A stretch of DNA of 52,577 nucleotides from Pseudomonadota bacterium (GCA_016125035.1 WGMN01000007.1:1-52577); one strand, 5' to 3'; shown: positions 15,234-25,887, counted from the stretch's first letter. Made by a program: numbers and translations. The notes: generated by a model from the letters alone, not told the origin.

Positions 15234-17903
15234 ATGGCCGATACCCCCCTTATCCCCATCAACATCCAGCCCATCACCATCGAGACGGAAATGCAAAAGT
15301 CGTACCTCGACTACGCCATGTCCGTCATCGTCTCGCGCGCGCTGCCAGATGTCCGCGACGGCCTCAAGCCGGTGCACCGCCGCATCCTGTTTGCCCAGGG
15401 GGTCATGGGCAACGATTGGAACCGCAAATACCTCAAATCCGCCCGCGTGGTGGGGGATGTGATGGGTAAATACCACCCGCACGGCGACTCCGCGATTTAC
15501 GACGCCATGGTGCGCATGGCTCAGGATTTCTCCCTCCGCCTGCCGCTTGAAGACGGCCAGGGTAACTACGGCTCCATGGACGGCGACGCCCCGGCGGCCA
15601 TGCGCTACACCGAAGTACGCCTCTCGCGCGCCGGCTCGGCCATGCTGACGGATATCGACGAAGACACGGTCGATTTCCGCCCCAACTACGACGGCTCGGA
15701 ACACGAGCCCGCGGTGCTGCCCACACGCATTCCCAACCTGCTGGCCAACGGGGCAGGGGGCATCGCGGTGGGTATGGCCACCAACATTCCTCCCCACAAC
15801 CTGGGCGAACTCATCGACGCCTGCCTGCTGCTCATCCAAAACCCTCAGGCCACGCAGGAAGAAATTAACCAGATCGTCCTGGGGCCGGATTTCCCCACCG
15901 GCGGCTCCATCATCGGCCGCGCCGGCATCTTGTCGGGCAACTCCATCGGCCGTGGTTCCATCACCATGCGCGCCAAGGTGGAGATCAAAGACCCCGATAC
16001 CCGCCCGGTGCTGATCATCAAAGAGATCCCCTACCAGGTCAACAAATCCACCCTGGTGCAATCCATCGCCGACCTGGTGAAGGACAAGATCGTGGAAGAT
16101 ATCTCCGAAGTGCGCGACGAGTCGGATAGGTTCGGCGTGCGCGTGGTGATAGAGCTCAAACGCGGCGCCAATGCCGACGTGGTGCTCAACCAGCTCTACA
16201 AACACACGTCGCTGCAAACCGGCTTCTCTTACAACATGGTGGTGCTCGACGGCGGGCTGCCCAAACTCTACGGCGTGCCGCAAGTCCTGCGCGCTTTCCT
16301 CGCCCACCGGGAGGAGGTGGTCACCCGCCGCACCAAATTCCGCCTCGGCAAAGCGCGCGACCGCGCCACCATTTTGGTCGGCCTGGGCATCGCGGTTGCC
16401 AACATCGACGAAGTCATCAAGATCATCCGCAACGCGCCCGATCCCACCGACGCCAAGGATAAACTGATGGAGCGCGCCTGGCCGGGCGACGCCGTCAAAC
16501 CGCTGCTGGAACTGCTCGGCGACGTCACCGACATCAAATCCTACAAACTCTCCGCCGTCCAGGCGCAAGCCATTCTCGACCTCCGCCTGCACCGCCTCAC
16601 CGGCCTGGAACGCGAGAAGATCATCAACGAAGCCGCCGAGATCGCCGAGAACATCCGCGGCCTGCTGCTCATCCTCACCGACCGCTCGGTGCTCTTCACC
16701 GTCATCAAAGACGAACTGGTCGAAGTCAAAGAGCTCTACGCCACGCCGCGCAAAACCCAAATCGAAGAGGGCGGCGCCGACATGAACATGGAAGACCTCA
16801 TCACGCCTGAAGACGTGGTGGTCACCCTGTCGTCCGACGGCTACGTCAAGCGCGTGCCGCTCACCACCTTCCGCGCCCAGCGGCGCGGCGGCAAGGGCAA
16901 GGCCGCGGCCAACCTGCGCGAGAATGAAGAGATGGCCAACCTGTTCGTGGCTAACACGCACGACCCCGTGCTGTTCTTCACCAACCAGGGCAACGTCTTC
17001 AAACTCAAGGTGTGGGAGCTTCCGCAAGCCACCGCCACCTCGCGCGGCAAGGCCTTCGTCAACCTGCTGCAACTGGGCAAGGATGAGTTCGTCGCCGCTG
17101 CAGTTCCCATCCCGCGTAACGAGGAGGAATGGGCCGGCAAATTCCTCATCTTCGCCACGCAAAAAGGCGCGGTGCGCAAAACGCCCCTGTCGGCTTACGC
17201 CAACGTGCGCCAGAACGGCATCTACGGCATGGGCCTGAATGACGGCGACAAACTCCTCGGCGTGCACCTGCTGGCGCGCGAGGCCTCCACGTCGGAAGAA
17301 CCCGGCGGCACCAGCATCCTCATGTCCAGCCAGGACGGCCAGGCCGTGCGCTTTTCGGCAGCGGCCGATGAACTGCGCCCCATCGCCTCACGCACCAGCA
17401 CCGGCGTGCGCGGCATGAACCTCCGCCCCAAAGACGCGGTCATGGCGGTGCAACTCCTCACTCCGGCCGATACCCACGTGCTCACGGTCACCGAGAACGG
17501 CTTCGGCAAACTCTCGCCCGCGTCCGACTACCCAGAGAAGGGGCGCGGCACCATGGGCGTCATCTCCATCCAAACCACCAGCCGCAACGGCCACGTGGTG
17601 TGCGCGGTGCCGGTCACCGTCAGCACGGAAAAAGATACCGACTCCGACCAGATCATGATCGCCACCTCCGACGGTCAGCTCATCCGCATGAAGGTCGACG
17701 GCATCTCGGTGATGGGCCGCAACACCCAGGGCGTGCGCCTGTTCGCCACCGATGGCAGCAAGGTCCGCCTGGTCACCCGCCTGCCCGCCTCCATGCTCAA
17801 CCCCTCCACACCGGAGGAAGAGGCTGCCCTGCAAGCCGCCGAAGGTACCCAGCCTCTGCTGGAAGAAGCGGCGGAACCCGCAGCCGAGGAATCCACCAAG
17901 TAA
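15234..17903 (+). CDS. gyrA: DNA gyrase subunit A
   Basis: The breakage-reunion subunit of gyrase, which introduces negative supercoils with GyrB. The 889-residue protein has the N-terminal winged-helix region with catalytic Tyr125 (A-A-M-R-Y-T-E), the quinolone pocket [12 protein letters not shown] with Ser86 and Asp90 (the residues equivalent to E. coli Ser83 and Asp87 are wild type), the GyrA box QRRGGKG opening the C-terminal DNA-wrapping propeller, and an acidic tail. There is no Shine-Dalgarno sequence; a heptanucleotide array fills that position. The gene stands alone and ends in a strong terminator. Confidence 0.96.
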   Translation: MADTPLIPINIQPITIETEMQKSYLDYAMSVIVSRALPDVRDGLKPVHRRILFAQGVMGNDWNRKYLKSARVVGDVMGKYHPHGDSAIYDAMVRMAQDFSLRLPLEDGQGNYGSMDGDAPAAMRYTEVRLSRAGSAMLTDIDEDTVDFRPNYDGSEHEPAVLPTRIPNLLANGAGGIAVGMATNIPPHNLGELIDACLLLIQNPQATQEEINQIVLGPDFPTGGSIIGRAGILSGNSIGRGSITMRAKVEIKDPDTRPVLIIKEIPYQVNKSTLVQSIADLVKDKIVEDISEVRDESDRFGVRVVIELKRGANADVVLNQLYKHTSLQTGFSYNMVVLDGGLPKLYGVPQVLRAFLAHREEVVTRRTKFRLGKARDRATILVGLGIAVANIDEVIKIIRNAPDPTDAKDKLMERAWPGDAVKPLLELLGDVTDIKSYKLSAVQAQAILDLRLHRLTGLEREKIINEAAEIAENIRGLLLILTDRSVLFTVIKDELVEVKELYATPRKTQIEEGGADMNMEDLITPEDVVVTLSSDGYVKRVPLTTFRAQRRGGKGKAAANLRENEEMANLFVANTHDPVLFFTNQGNVFKLKVWELPQATATSRGKAFVNLLQLGKDEFVAAAVPIPRNEEEWAGKFLIFATQKGAVRKTPLSAYANVRQNGIYGMGLNDGDKLLGVHLLAREASTSEEPGGTSILMSSQDGQAVRFSAAADELRPIASRTSTGVRGMNLRPKDAVMAVQLLTPADTHVLTVTENGFGKLSPASDYPEKGRGTMGVISIQTTSRNGHVVCAVPVTVSTEKDTDSDQIMIATSDGQLIRMKVDGISVMGRNTQGVRLFATDGSKVRLVTRLPASMLNPSTPEEEAALQAAEGTQPLLEEAAEPAAEESTK

Positions 17904-17920
17904 GCCAACCTCCGGCCAAC

Positions 17921-17952
17921 AAAGGGCACCCTCTGGTGCCCTTTGTTCTTTT
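17921..17952 (+). terminator. Rho-independent terminator of gyrA
   Basis: Perfect 10-bp stem AAAGGGCACC with its complement around CTCT, followed by GTTCTTTT. Confidence 0.92.
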
Positions 17953-17983
17953 CACCCCCCTTCAATCGTCCTAAAATGCGCCC

Positions 17984-18451
17984 ATGCAAATCCTCACCTG
18001 GCCCAAAACCCCGCTCGGCCCCCTGTGGGCAGAATTGGATGGCCACTCCCACCTCACCGCCCTGCACTGGGGCCAGGCGTCCGATGGTGCGGAGGTGGTC
18101 ACCGCGCATCCTCTCTACAAAGCGCTGGCAGAATACTTTACCCACCCCACCCAGCACCCGCCCTTCAGCCATAAGGATTTCGCCCCCAAAGGCACGGCCT
18201 TCCAGCAAAAGGTCTGGCATGCGCTGTTGGATATCGCGCCCGGCACCACCCGCACCTATGGCGATCTCGCCGCCGCGCTCAAATCCTCCCCCCGTGCCAT
18301 CGGCGGTGCGGTGGGCTCCAACCCCATTCCCATCCTCATTCCGTGCCACCGCGTCATGGGGCAGGGGGGTAAACTCACCGGCTTCTCCGCCCCCGGCGGT
18401 CTCAAAACCAAAACCTGGCTCTTGCAGCATGAGGGCGTAAGCCTCCTCTAG
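17984..18451 (+). CDS. ogt: Methylated-DNA-protein-cysteine methyltransferase
   Basis: A suicide repair enzyme that moves the methyl group from O6-methylguanine to its own cysteine. The 155-residue protein has the short helix-turn-helix region (T-R-T-Y-G-D-L-A-A-A-L), the Asn hinge as G-S-N-P, the acceptor site I-P-C-H-R-V and the following G-x-L-T-G-F. It is shorter than E. coli Ada/Ogt at the N-terminus but complete in the catalytic domain. It starts 81 bases after the gyrA stop and is followed one base later by the lipoprotein gene, suggesting a two-gene unit. Confidence 0.9.
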   Translation: MQILTWPKTPLGPLWAELDGHSHLTALHWGQASDGAEVVTAHPLYKALAEYFTHPTQHPPFSHKDFAPKGTAFQQKVWHALLDIAPGTTRTYGDLAAALKSSPRAIGGAVGSNPIPILIPCHRVMGQGGKLTGFSAPGGLKTKTWLLQHEGVSLL

Positions 18452-18452
18452 C

Positions 18453-18989
18453 ATGAAGTCGCTACTCTCCACCCTGGCCCTGGCTGTGGCACTGGCCCTC
18501 GCCGCTTGCAACGGCATGGCGCCGGAGGTCTTTAACCAGCCCACCACCCTGCCGGGAGAAGTGGTGCTGGAGATGGAAAACGGCCAAACCGCAACCTTGC
18601 GCATCACCAGCCAAAACCCCGCGCTCACCGGCTTCATCAAGGCCATGGTCGGGCGCGGTTACTACAACGATCAATATTTCTACGACCAAACCCCCGGCAG
18701 CTTCGTGCTGGTGGGCAAGGCGCGGCTTTCCGGGCGCCCCACCGTGGCGGGGCCTTACATCAAAATAGACGCCAAAAACCAGCCGGATTCCGCCGGCACC
18801 GGCGAGGTCGGCATGGTGGTGCACGTCGACGGCACGGTGGGGCCCGAGCTCATCTTGCGCTACGGCTTCATGCTGCGCGACCGCGACCTCCAGCCGCAAA
18901 ACATCGCCGTCGGCCGCATCACCTCGGGCAAATCGGCGCTCGGTGCCCTTCACAAGGGCGATAAGCTCACCCGCGCTTTCTTCCGCTAG
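18453..18989 (+). CDS. Lipoprotein with divergent cyclophilin-like fold
   Basis: A 178-residue precursor with a lipoprotein signal peptide (lipobox LALAAC). The mature part (about 32-178) follows the order of a cyclophilin: P-G-E-V-V-L-E-M-E-N-G at the first strand, F-I-K-A-M-V-G-R-G-Y-Y-N-D for the F-V-x-L-x-x-x-G-Y-Y-D motif, then FYDQTPGSFVLVGK where active enzymes have F-H-R-V-I-P-G-F-M-I-Q-G. The catalytic Arg and the Gln are absent, so peptidyl-prolyl isomerase activity is doubtful. It could be a binding protein or periplasmic scaffold. It is tightly coupled to ogt (one-base gap) and has its own terminator. Confidence 0.6.
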   Translation: MKSLLSTLALAVALALAACNGMAPEVFNQPTTLPGEVVLEMENGQTATLRITSQNPALTGFIKAMVGRGYYNDQYFYDQTPGSFVLVGKARLSGRPTVAGPYIKIDAKNQPDSAGTGEVGMVVHVDGTVGPELILRYGFMLRDRDLQPQNIAVGRITSGKSALGALHKGDKLTRAFFR

Positions 18990-19004
18990 GGGGCCAAACA
19001 AAAG

Positions 19005-19026
19005 TGGCCGCCTTGCGGCGGCCGTT
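19005..19026 (+). terminator. Hairpin terminator
   Basis: GGCCGCC pairs with GGCGGCC around TTGC, followed by a short GTTCG. It is weak in T residues but well placed, 16 bases after the lipoprotein stop. Confidence 0.6.
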
Positions 19027-19038
19027 CGCATTATCAGG

Positions 19039-19140
19039 TCATTGCCAGCCGCTGCAGTTGGCCAGCATCAACACCAGGGCCAGTGCGGCAAAGCCCGCCA
19101 GCCCCACCGAGCGCACCAGCGCATACGGGTCTTTAAACAT
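19039..19140 (-). CDS. 33-residue single-pass membrane microprotein
   Basis: The frame begins M-F-K-D-P-Y-A-L-V-R, has one long hydrophobic helix (S-V-G-L-A-G-F-A-A-L-A-L-V-L-M-L-A) and ends N-C-S-G-W-Q. The composition and the N-in basic residue are typical of real small membrane proteins. GGAG lies about ten bases before the ATG, and TATAGT further upstream could be a -10 box. I do not recognise the family. The C-terminal A-N-C could be mistaken for a lipobox, but it is too late in the sequence. It may be a subunit of a larger membrane complex; that is inference. Confidence 0.5.
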   Translation of the reverse strand: MFKDPYALVRSVGLAGFAALALVLMLANCSGWQ

Positions 19141-19383
19141 CCGAGGATCACTCCGGCTTAAACTATACGGTGTCACATTATCGTGTAGCCCCCACATAGG
19201 CCGCGCCCCGCCCGCCCACAACCCCGCAAAAGGGCAAAAACCCGCCTGGTAACGCCCCCGTAGGTTTCCTCTTCCTCCTGGGGCCTTGCCAAAGCTCCCA
19301 CCATACGGCATACACTTTTGCAGAAGGGTTCCCCTTCCTCTCTTGCCGTTTCATCCATGTCTCCATGTAAAAAGGGGCCCTTC

Positions 19384-19809
19384 ATGGTCACCGAATGGTT
19401 CGTCAACCACACCCTCACCGAGGGGCTGGACAGCGCTCCGCGTTTCCGTCCGGGCAGCGGGCAGCAGTCCTACAGCGTTATCTTCGCCCGCTTCAGTGTC
19501 AACGGCACGCCCTGCGACCTGCCGGTCCTGGCGGCTTGCCAGGTGCCAGAGCCCGCCCCCCAGCCCTGCCTGGTGCTGTTTAGGTTCGATGTGAAAAATC
19601 TGGTCAAGGGCCGGCTTTTTTTCTGGGGTGCCGTTTATGGCGTGCCGGGGGTAAGCGAGCGCCAGCGCGTGCTGGGCCCTCTCCTCGGCCTGGTCCTTAC
19701 CAACCCTCAAGGGCATGGCACGCCGCCGCCGCTCACCGCGCCGGAATACTGGTGGACACCTGAAGAAGGCGTCCAGCCCCTGTTCCCAGAGGCCGGGCAA
19801 CCTTCCTAA
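19384..19809 (+). CDS. Orphan protein, 'WTPEEG' family member 1
   Basis: A 141-residue protein of unknown function. It has no signal peptide or membrane segment and is rich in Pro, Gly and aromatic residues, with an alternating beta-strand-like pattern (Y-S-V-I-F-A-R-F-S-V). Near the C-terminus it has Y-W-W-T-P-E-E-G-V. The gene at 20580 has Y-R-W-T-P-E-E-G-L at the same relative position, and both have an F-F-x-G-x-V-type segment before it, so they appear to be paralogues. The ATG at 19384 has AAAGGGG six bases upstream. A strong terminator follows. Confidence 0.65.
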   Translation: MVTEWFVNHTLTEGLDSAPRFRPGSGQQSYSVIFARFSVNGTPCDLPVLAACQVPEPAPQPCLVLFRFDVKNLVKGRLFFWGAVYGVPGVSERQRVLGPLLGLVLTNPQGHGTPPPLTAPEYWWTPEEGVQPLFPEAGQPS

Positions 19810-19829
19810 AGGGGCACCTTCACCACGCC

Positions 19830-19855
19830 AAGCCGCCGGGCAACCGGCGGCTTTT
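19830..19855 (+). terminator. Rho-independent terminator
   Basis: Perfect 10-bp stem AAGCCGCCGG with its complement around GCAA, followed by TT. The stem core recurs in the terminators at 20413 and 21033. Confidence 0.82.
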
Positions 19856-19980
19856 GCACGTCAACCCTTGCCAAAAGCCTCTTCCCACGGCATAACCCAG
19901 CCAGTTTCCGCCCCACCCGTCAACATAACGGGAAGGGGGCCAAACCACCCCCTCCCGTTTGTAGAAGGAAAATAGCCGCC

Positions 19981-20385
19981 ATGCCGCTGCCCACCCTCAC
20001 CATCGCCGCGGGCTCGCCCGCACAGCTTACCTTCCTCCCCGGCGCCGCACCTTACGCGGTCGACGCCCTGGTTCTCTCCAACCGCCACGAACAGGCAACC
20101 ATCCTGGCGCTCGCCTCCGCCGCGCCCGGCCAGCCCATCTTCATTCCCACCGGCGTGGCCAGAGCGTGCACCAAGGGCTACTTCCTGCAAGGCATCCTGC
20201 GCAGCCCTGCGGGTGAGGAAACCCCGCTCACCGTCGGCCCGGTCGCAGACATGCACCTGTCCAAACCGGGCGTGGATTACTCCACGGGCACGCCGCAACC
20301 CGCGTCGCAGCGCTTCCACTGGGCGCTCCACGGTCACGACCCTGCCGAGCGTCTGCTGGGTACCCTCAAGGCGATCGCAAACTGA
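19981..20385 (+). CDS. Orphan protein between the two 'WTPEEG' genes
   Basis: A 134-residue protein with no signal peptide or membrane helix and a strand-rich, Ala/Pro-rich composition (for example P-Y-A-V-D-A-L-V-L-S-N and Q-P-I-F-I-P-T-G-V-A). The general order of strands and the G-Y-F-L-Q-G-I-L-R-S segment loosely recall the two neighbours (F-F-W-G-A-V and F-F-Y-G-S-V), but the WTPEEG motif is missing. It may be a third, more diverged member of the same family. GAAGGAAAA lies about 10 bases before the ATG. No function is recognised. Confidence 0.6.
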   Translation: MPLPTLTIAAGSPAQLTFLPGAAPYAVDALVLSNRHEQATILALASAAPGQPIFIPTGVARACTKGYFLQGILRSPAGEETPLTVGPVADMHLSKPGVDYSTGTPQPASQRFHWALHGHDPAERLLGTLKAIAN

Positions 20386-20412
20386 TACAACCTGCGCCCT
20401 GCGCCAAACTCC

Positions 20413-20454
20413 GCCACAGCCGCCGGGCCTCAAACCCGGCGGCTGTGGCATTTT
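20413..20454 (+). terminator. Rho-independent terminator
   Basis: Perfect 15-bp stem (GCCACAGCCGCCGGG with its complement, loop CCTCAAA) followed by ATTTT. The inner part and loop are repeated in the terminator at 21033. Confidence 0.92.
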
Positions 20455-20579
20455 CCCCTTGCATTCAAGGGCCAGGCCGTCCCGGCTTGCCAAATCCGGC
20501 ACCATCGGGCATACGGGCGCAGGCGGGCTGCTTTCCCGTCATTTTTTTACCGTTTATGCCGTAGAGAGGTTACCTATCT

Positions 20580-20990
20580 ATGCCAACATCTGTCGCTATC
20601 ACCGCGGGGCATGTCGATCTTCCCGCGCTCCTCATCAAAGAGGGCTCAGCCCCGGGTACCTACCGGATCACTTCACTCAGCTTCTTTTATCACGGCAAAG
20701 TGCTCACGTTCCCGGTCGTCGCCCTTGACGCGCTGTCCCGCCAACGGGAGAAAGGGCCGTACGTTGTTGTCCATGGCTCTTGTGCTCCGCCAACGCCTTC
20801 CAGTTTCGGCCACTTCTTTTACGGCAGCGTGCTGCCGCAGAATGATGGCCTGGGCCAGATAGGTTGCTTTGGCCCCATCACGAGTATGGAGGTGGAGAAG
20901 CGCGTGCCGCCCCAATCCTACCGCTGGACGCCCGAGGAAGGCCTCACCTCCGTCGCCCAGGGGTCACCCATCCCCCTGCCCGCAGGGTAA
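20580..20990 (+). CDS. Orphan protein, 'WTPEEG' family member 2
   Basis: A 136-residue cytoplasmic-looking protein that shares the late motif W-T-P-E-E-G and the F-F-Y-G-S-V segment with the gene at 19384. The N-terminal half is strand-rich (TYRITSLSFFYHGKVLTFPVVAL), matching YSVIFARFSVNG...LPVLA in its paralogue. GAGAGG lies 11 bases before the ATG. A hairpin terminator follows. No known family is recognised. The set of three similar-sized, individually terminated genes suggests tandem duplication followed by rapid divergence. Confidence 0.65.
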   Translation: MPTSVAITAGHVDLPALLIKEGSAPGTYRITSLSFFYHGKVLTFPVVALDALSRQREKGPYVVVHGSCAPPTPSSFGHFFYGSVLPQNDGLGQIGCFGPITSMEVEKRVPPQSYRWTPEEGLTSVAQGSPIPLPAG

Positions 20991-21032
20991 GGGGCGCACC
21001 ACCCGGGGGGTTAAACCCCACCTTACGCAAAA

Positions 21033-21060
21033 CCGCCGGGCCTCAAACCCGGCGGCTTTC
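21033..21060 (+). terminator. Hairpin terminator
   Basis: CCGCCGGG pairs with CCCGGCGG around CCTCAAA and is followed by CTTTCGCGTTT. It is nearly the same core as the terminator at 20413. Confidence 0.75.
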
Positions 21061-21104
21061 GCGTTTCCCTTGCCAATCCGCCCCATTCCCGCTATCCCCA
21101 CCTC

Positions 21105-23304
<2,200 letters not shown>

Positions 23305-23340
23305 GAAGGGGCTGATAGAGCCCCGGCGGCGGGAGATAGA

Positions 23341-23460
23341 GTTCAAGTCCCCGGGCGGCGGCGGGGTGGAAAAATGTCCTTCACATTTTTCCGGGCCCCC
23401 GCCCCGACCCGGGGCCGCCCTCCACCCCTCCGTCCCAAAAGTCCGGCGCGCAGCGCCGGC
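23341..23460. repeat. Dispersed GC-rich element with embedded hairpin, copy 1
   Basis: Follows tgt. Bases 23391-23432 are identical over 42 bases to 25380-25421 after mscS, and the flanks (TCAAGTCCCCGGG before, CCGGCGCG...AGCGCCG after) are also shared. This copy has an extra segment with a hairpin made of AAAAATGT and ACATTTTT (23370-23390). The same hairpin occurs in the 5' part of rlpA at 47344-47364. Confidence 0.85.
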
Positions 23461-23488
23461 CACAACACCCAACACTCAAAACTCAACA
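23461..23488. repeat. Heptanucleotide array downstream of tgt
   Basis: CACAACA, CCCAACA, CTCAAAA and CTCAACA in tandem, between the dispersed element and the stop of the convergent gene. Confidence 0.75.
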
Positions 23489-23492
23489 CCCC

Positions 23493-23879
23493 CTACCGGC
23501 AAGCCGTCCCCACCCCATAGCTCGGCATCCCCGGCGGGCAACTGCTCACCGTGCGCTGCTCATTCCAGCGGATGAAATCCGGCCCGGCAGAAGCACTCTC
23601 CTCCACACCTTCGCTGCCCCAGCGCGCCGGGCTCGGCCAACCCTTGGGCGCATCATAAACATGGTAGGTGCCGGTTTCCGGCTTGTAGTAAAAGCGGCTG
23701 TAACCCTGCAAGTCCGGGCTTTCCCACCAACGCTGGCTAGGTTTGTCCATCACCTGCACCAGCTTGCCGCCGGGCAACTGCACGCGCACTTCTTCGTCGG
23801 CGTGGCCGTTCAACGCCCACGCCGTCAGCGCGGTCAGCGCCAGGCTCAACATCACAAATTCCATCCACGTGCGGCTCAT
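23493..23879 (-). CDS. Signal-anchored or secreted protein, unknown
   Basis: A 128-residue protein with an N-terminal hydrophobic segment (about 8-25, MEFVMLSLALTALTAWAL) acting as signal peptide or anchor, then a hydrophilic, aromatic-rich periplasmic part (SQRWWESPDLQGYSRFYYKP, YHVYDAPKGW). Two cysteines in the last 20 residues (S-S-C-P and T-A-C-R) could form a disulfide. GAGGAGG lies about seven bases before the ATG. It is divergent from mscS. I recognise no family. Confidence 0.7.
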   Translation of the reverse strand: MSRTWMEFVMLSLALTALTAWALNGHADEEVRVQLPGGKLVQVMDKPSQRWWESPDLQGYSRFYYKPETGTYHVYDAPKGWPSPARWGSEGVEESASAGPDFIRWNEQRTVSSCPPGMPSYGVGTACR

Positions 23880-24045
23880 GGTCTGGTCCTCCTCAATTCA
23901 ATTTCCCTCACTGCTGTTGTGCCGCGCGCGTATAAAAAAAACAGCGGGGAAGGGGCTCCATTTTTGCAAAAACATCATAAAAATCCGCATAGTCCAGCCA
24001 TTTCCGGGGTTTTCATCCCGGCCCATGCTTGTTAGGGTGCGGGGT

Positions 24046-25212
24046 ATGAATCCATCCACCACCACCCCATCTCCCACCGAGGTCATCACCCAGGCCATCC
24101 AGGCCATCACCAACCCCAGCCCGGATATGCTGGAGAAGGTCGCCACCCAAACATGGGAGAGCCTGCCCGCGCTGGCCTTAGGCTTTGGCACCGCCCTGGC
24201 CATCACCTTCGGGCGGGCGCTGGCCATCCGCTGGCTCAAGGGCAGGGTGGAATCCCGCAACGTGCAAAAAGGCCCGCTGCTGTGGCTGCTCTACACTCTT
24301 CAAGGTATCCGCGCGTGGTACGTCTGGGCCCTGGGCCTCAACATCGTGGTGCAATACCTCCCCAACGCAGAGTTCATCGATACCCCCGCGCGCGTCATCT
24401 TCGTCCTGCTCAGCTTCATCCAGGTGGGCCTCATCGCCAATGCGGGGCTGGAAAGTGGCTCGCGCTACTACCTCTCGCGCCACCCGTCCGACGGCGCGCG
24501 CGCCACCACCACCGCCACGCTGGTGCTCATCGGCAAAATGCTGGTGTGGCTGCTAGTGTTCCTGCTCATCCTCTCCAACTTCGGCGTGGATATCACCGCA
24601 CTGGTCGCCGGCCTGGGCCTGGGCGGTGTGGCACTCGCCCTCGCGCTCAAGGGCATGGCGGAAGACATGCTCGGCTCGCTCTCCATCGTGTTCGACAAAC
24701 CCTTCGTGCTGGGTGACTTCATCATCTTCGGTGAGTACATGGGCACGGTGGAAAATATCGGCATGAAGACTTCGCGCATCCGCTCGCTGGGGGGAGAACT
24801 CATCGTCGTCGCCAACCGCGATCTTTTGGCCTCGCGCATCCGCAACTACGGCCGCATGTACGAGAGGCGCGTGCTCTTTTCCATCGGCGTGGAATACTCC
24901 ACCACCGCCGAACAACTGGAAGCCATCCCGCACATCATCCGCGGCATTGTAGAGGATGAAAAATCCACCCGATTCGACCGCTCGCACTTCTCCTCCTACG
25001 GTGATTCCGCCCTGAATTTCGAGACGGTCTACTACGTCCTCTCGGCCGACTATAACAAGTACATGGATATCCAGCAGGCCATCAACCTTGCCATCTTCAA
25101 AACCTTCCAGGCCCGCGGCATCGCCTTCGCCTTCCCCACGCGCACGCTGCACATCCAGCAGGCCCAACCCGCCCCGGGCGGCAAAAAAACAGAGCCCAAG
25201 TCCGCGGGCTAA
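24046..25212 (+). CDS. Mechanosensitive ion channel, MscS family
   Basis: An inner-membrane tension-gated channel that protects against hypo-osmotic shock. The 388-residue protein has four predicted hydrophobic segments; the pore helix is G-L-G-L-G-G-V-A-L-A-L-A-L-K-G. It is followed by the MscS beta domain (F-V-L-G-D-F-I-I-F-G-E-Y-M-G-T-V-E-N-I-G) and the cytoplasmic C-terminal cage. The Gly/Ala packing pattern of the pore is intact. It is longer at the N-terminus than E. coli MscS (286 residues), with one extra helix, as in YnaI/YbdG-type members. ATG 24046 is preferred; the frame is open further upstream but has no plausible signal there. Confidence 0.9.
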   Translation: MNPSTTTPSPTEVITQAIQAITNPSPDMLEKVATQTWESLPALALGFGTALAITFGRALAIRWLKGRVESRNVQKGPLLWLLYTLQGIRAWYVWALGLNIVVQYLPNAEFIDTPARVIFVLLSFIQVGLIANAGLESGSRYYLSRHPSDGARATTTATLVLIGKMLVWLLVFLLILSNFGVDITALVAGLGLGGVALALALKGMAEDMLGSLSIVFDKPFVLGDFIIFGEYMGTVENIGMKTSRIRSLGGELIVVANRDLLASRIRNYGRMYERRVLFSIGVEYSTTAEQLEAIPHIIRGIVEDEKSTRFDRSHFSSYGDSALNFETVYYVLSADYNKYMDIQQAINLAIFKTFQARGIAFAFPTRTLHIQQAQPAPGGKKTEPKSAG

Positions 25213-25260
25213 TGATAGGTTAGCCCCCTTGGGCCGGGGCGCTAAAGCGGAAGATCAAAG

Positions 25261-25387
25261 CCCAGAGGTCCCCGGGCGGCAGGAAAAAGCCCAGGTCCCC
25301 GGGCGGCGGGAAAGAGCTCAGATCCCCGGGCGGCAGGAAAGAGCTCAGGTCCCCGGGCGGCAGGAAAGAGCTCAAGTCCCCGGGCCC
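25261..25387. repeat. 27-bp tandem array downstream of mscS
   Basis: Four units and a partial fifth of a 27-29 bp motif, each with CCCCGGGCGGC(A/G)GGAAA: 25261-25289, 25290-25316, 25317-25343, 25344-25370, and the partial unit 25371-25387. The last unit runs into copy 2 of the dispersed element. There is no spacer variation, so this is not a CRISPR array. Confidence 0.9.
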
Positions 25388-25450
25388 CCGCCCCGACCCG
25401 GGGCCGCCCTCCACCCCTCCGCCTGAAAAAATTCCGGCGCGTAGCGCCGT
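25380..25450. repeat. Dispersed GC-rich element, copy 2
   Basis: Bases 25380-25421 are identical to 23391-23432, with similar flanking CCGGCGCG...AGCGCCG. This copy lacks the AAAAATGT/ACATTTTT hairpin insert. The rest of the mscS-lipoprotein gap up to 25597 holds a 9-nt array and otherwise nothing I can assign. Confidence 0.85.
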
Positions 25451-25456
25451 CCCTAT

Positions 25457-25492
25457 CAGCTCTAACCGCTCTAACAACTCTATCAGCTCTCA
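25457..25492. repeat. 9-nt tandem array
   Basis: CAGCTCTAA, CCGCTCTAA, CAACTCTAT and CAGCTCTCA in tandem. It resembles the 7-nt arrays in style but has a 9-nt period. Confidence 0.7.
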
Positions 25493-25597
25493 CTTATCAA
25501 GCCTTTGCCGTATTTTTACGTCTTTAGGGCCATTCCCGTGCAGATTGCTTAGGGCAGGGGGTGCACACTGCCCGGGTCAATAAAGGAGGGTACGGTT

Positions 25598-25846
25598 ATG
25601 ACTAAATCGACATTCGTTCTCGTCGGCCTGCTGGCTGCCACCACGGCGCTGGCCGGCTGCGGAGAGAGTCGTGGCGACCGCGCACTCAGCGGTGCGGGTA
25701 TCGGTGCCGGTGTGGGTGCTCTGGGCGGCGCGCTTACCGGCGGCAACGTGGCCACCGGCGCGGTCCTGGGCGGCGCCGCGGGCGCGGCCGTGGGCGGCTT
25801 CACCAACAAAGACGATATCAATATGGGCGACCCGGCCTGGAAATAG
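25598..25846 (+). CDS. Small glycine-zipper lipoprotein
   Basis: An 82-residue precursor with a lipoprotein signal peptide (lipobox T-A-L-A-G-C). The mature part is dominated by a glycine-zipper (G-A-G-I-G-A-G-V-G-A-L-G-G-A-L-T-G-G and G-A-V-L-G-G-A-A-G-A-A-V-G-G), as in SlyB/OsmB/YMGG-type outer-membrane lipoproteins, and it ends in a short polar tail. AAAGGAGGG lies nine bases before the ATG, one of the best ribosome-binding sites in the window, so it is probably abundant. A terminator follows. The exact role of this family is unsettled; envelope stability is likely. Confidence 0.85.
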   Translation: MTKSTFVLVGLLAATTALAGCGESRGDRALSGAGIGAGVGALGGALTGGNVATGAVLGGAAGAAVGGFTNKDDINMGDPAWK

Positions 25847-25860
25847 CCCGGCAATCCCCA

Positions 25861-25887
25861 AAAAAAGCCGCCCCCGGGCGGTTTTTT
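25861..25887 (+). terminator. Rho-independent terminator (bidirectional)
   Basis: AAAAAAGCCGCCC...GGGCGGTTTTTT hairpin between the lipoprotein gene and the convergent tRNA-Lys. Confidence 0.85.

Noticed and set aside
25261-25387. Possible CRISPR array
   Set aside because: The units are adjacent with no variable spacers, and no cas genes are present. It is a plain tandem repeat.
25220-25477. Repeat protein (PPGDLSSFL-type repeats) encoded by the 27-bp array
   Set aside because: Several frames are open simply because 27 is divisible by three and GC is high. There is no ribosome-binding site, and the frame runs through the dispersed element.
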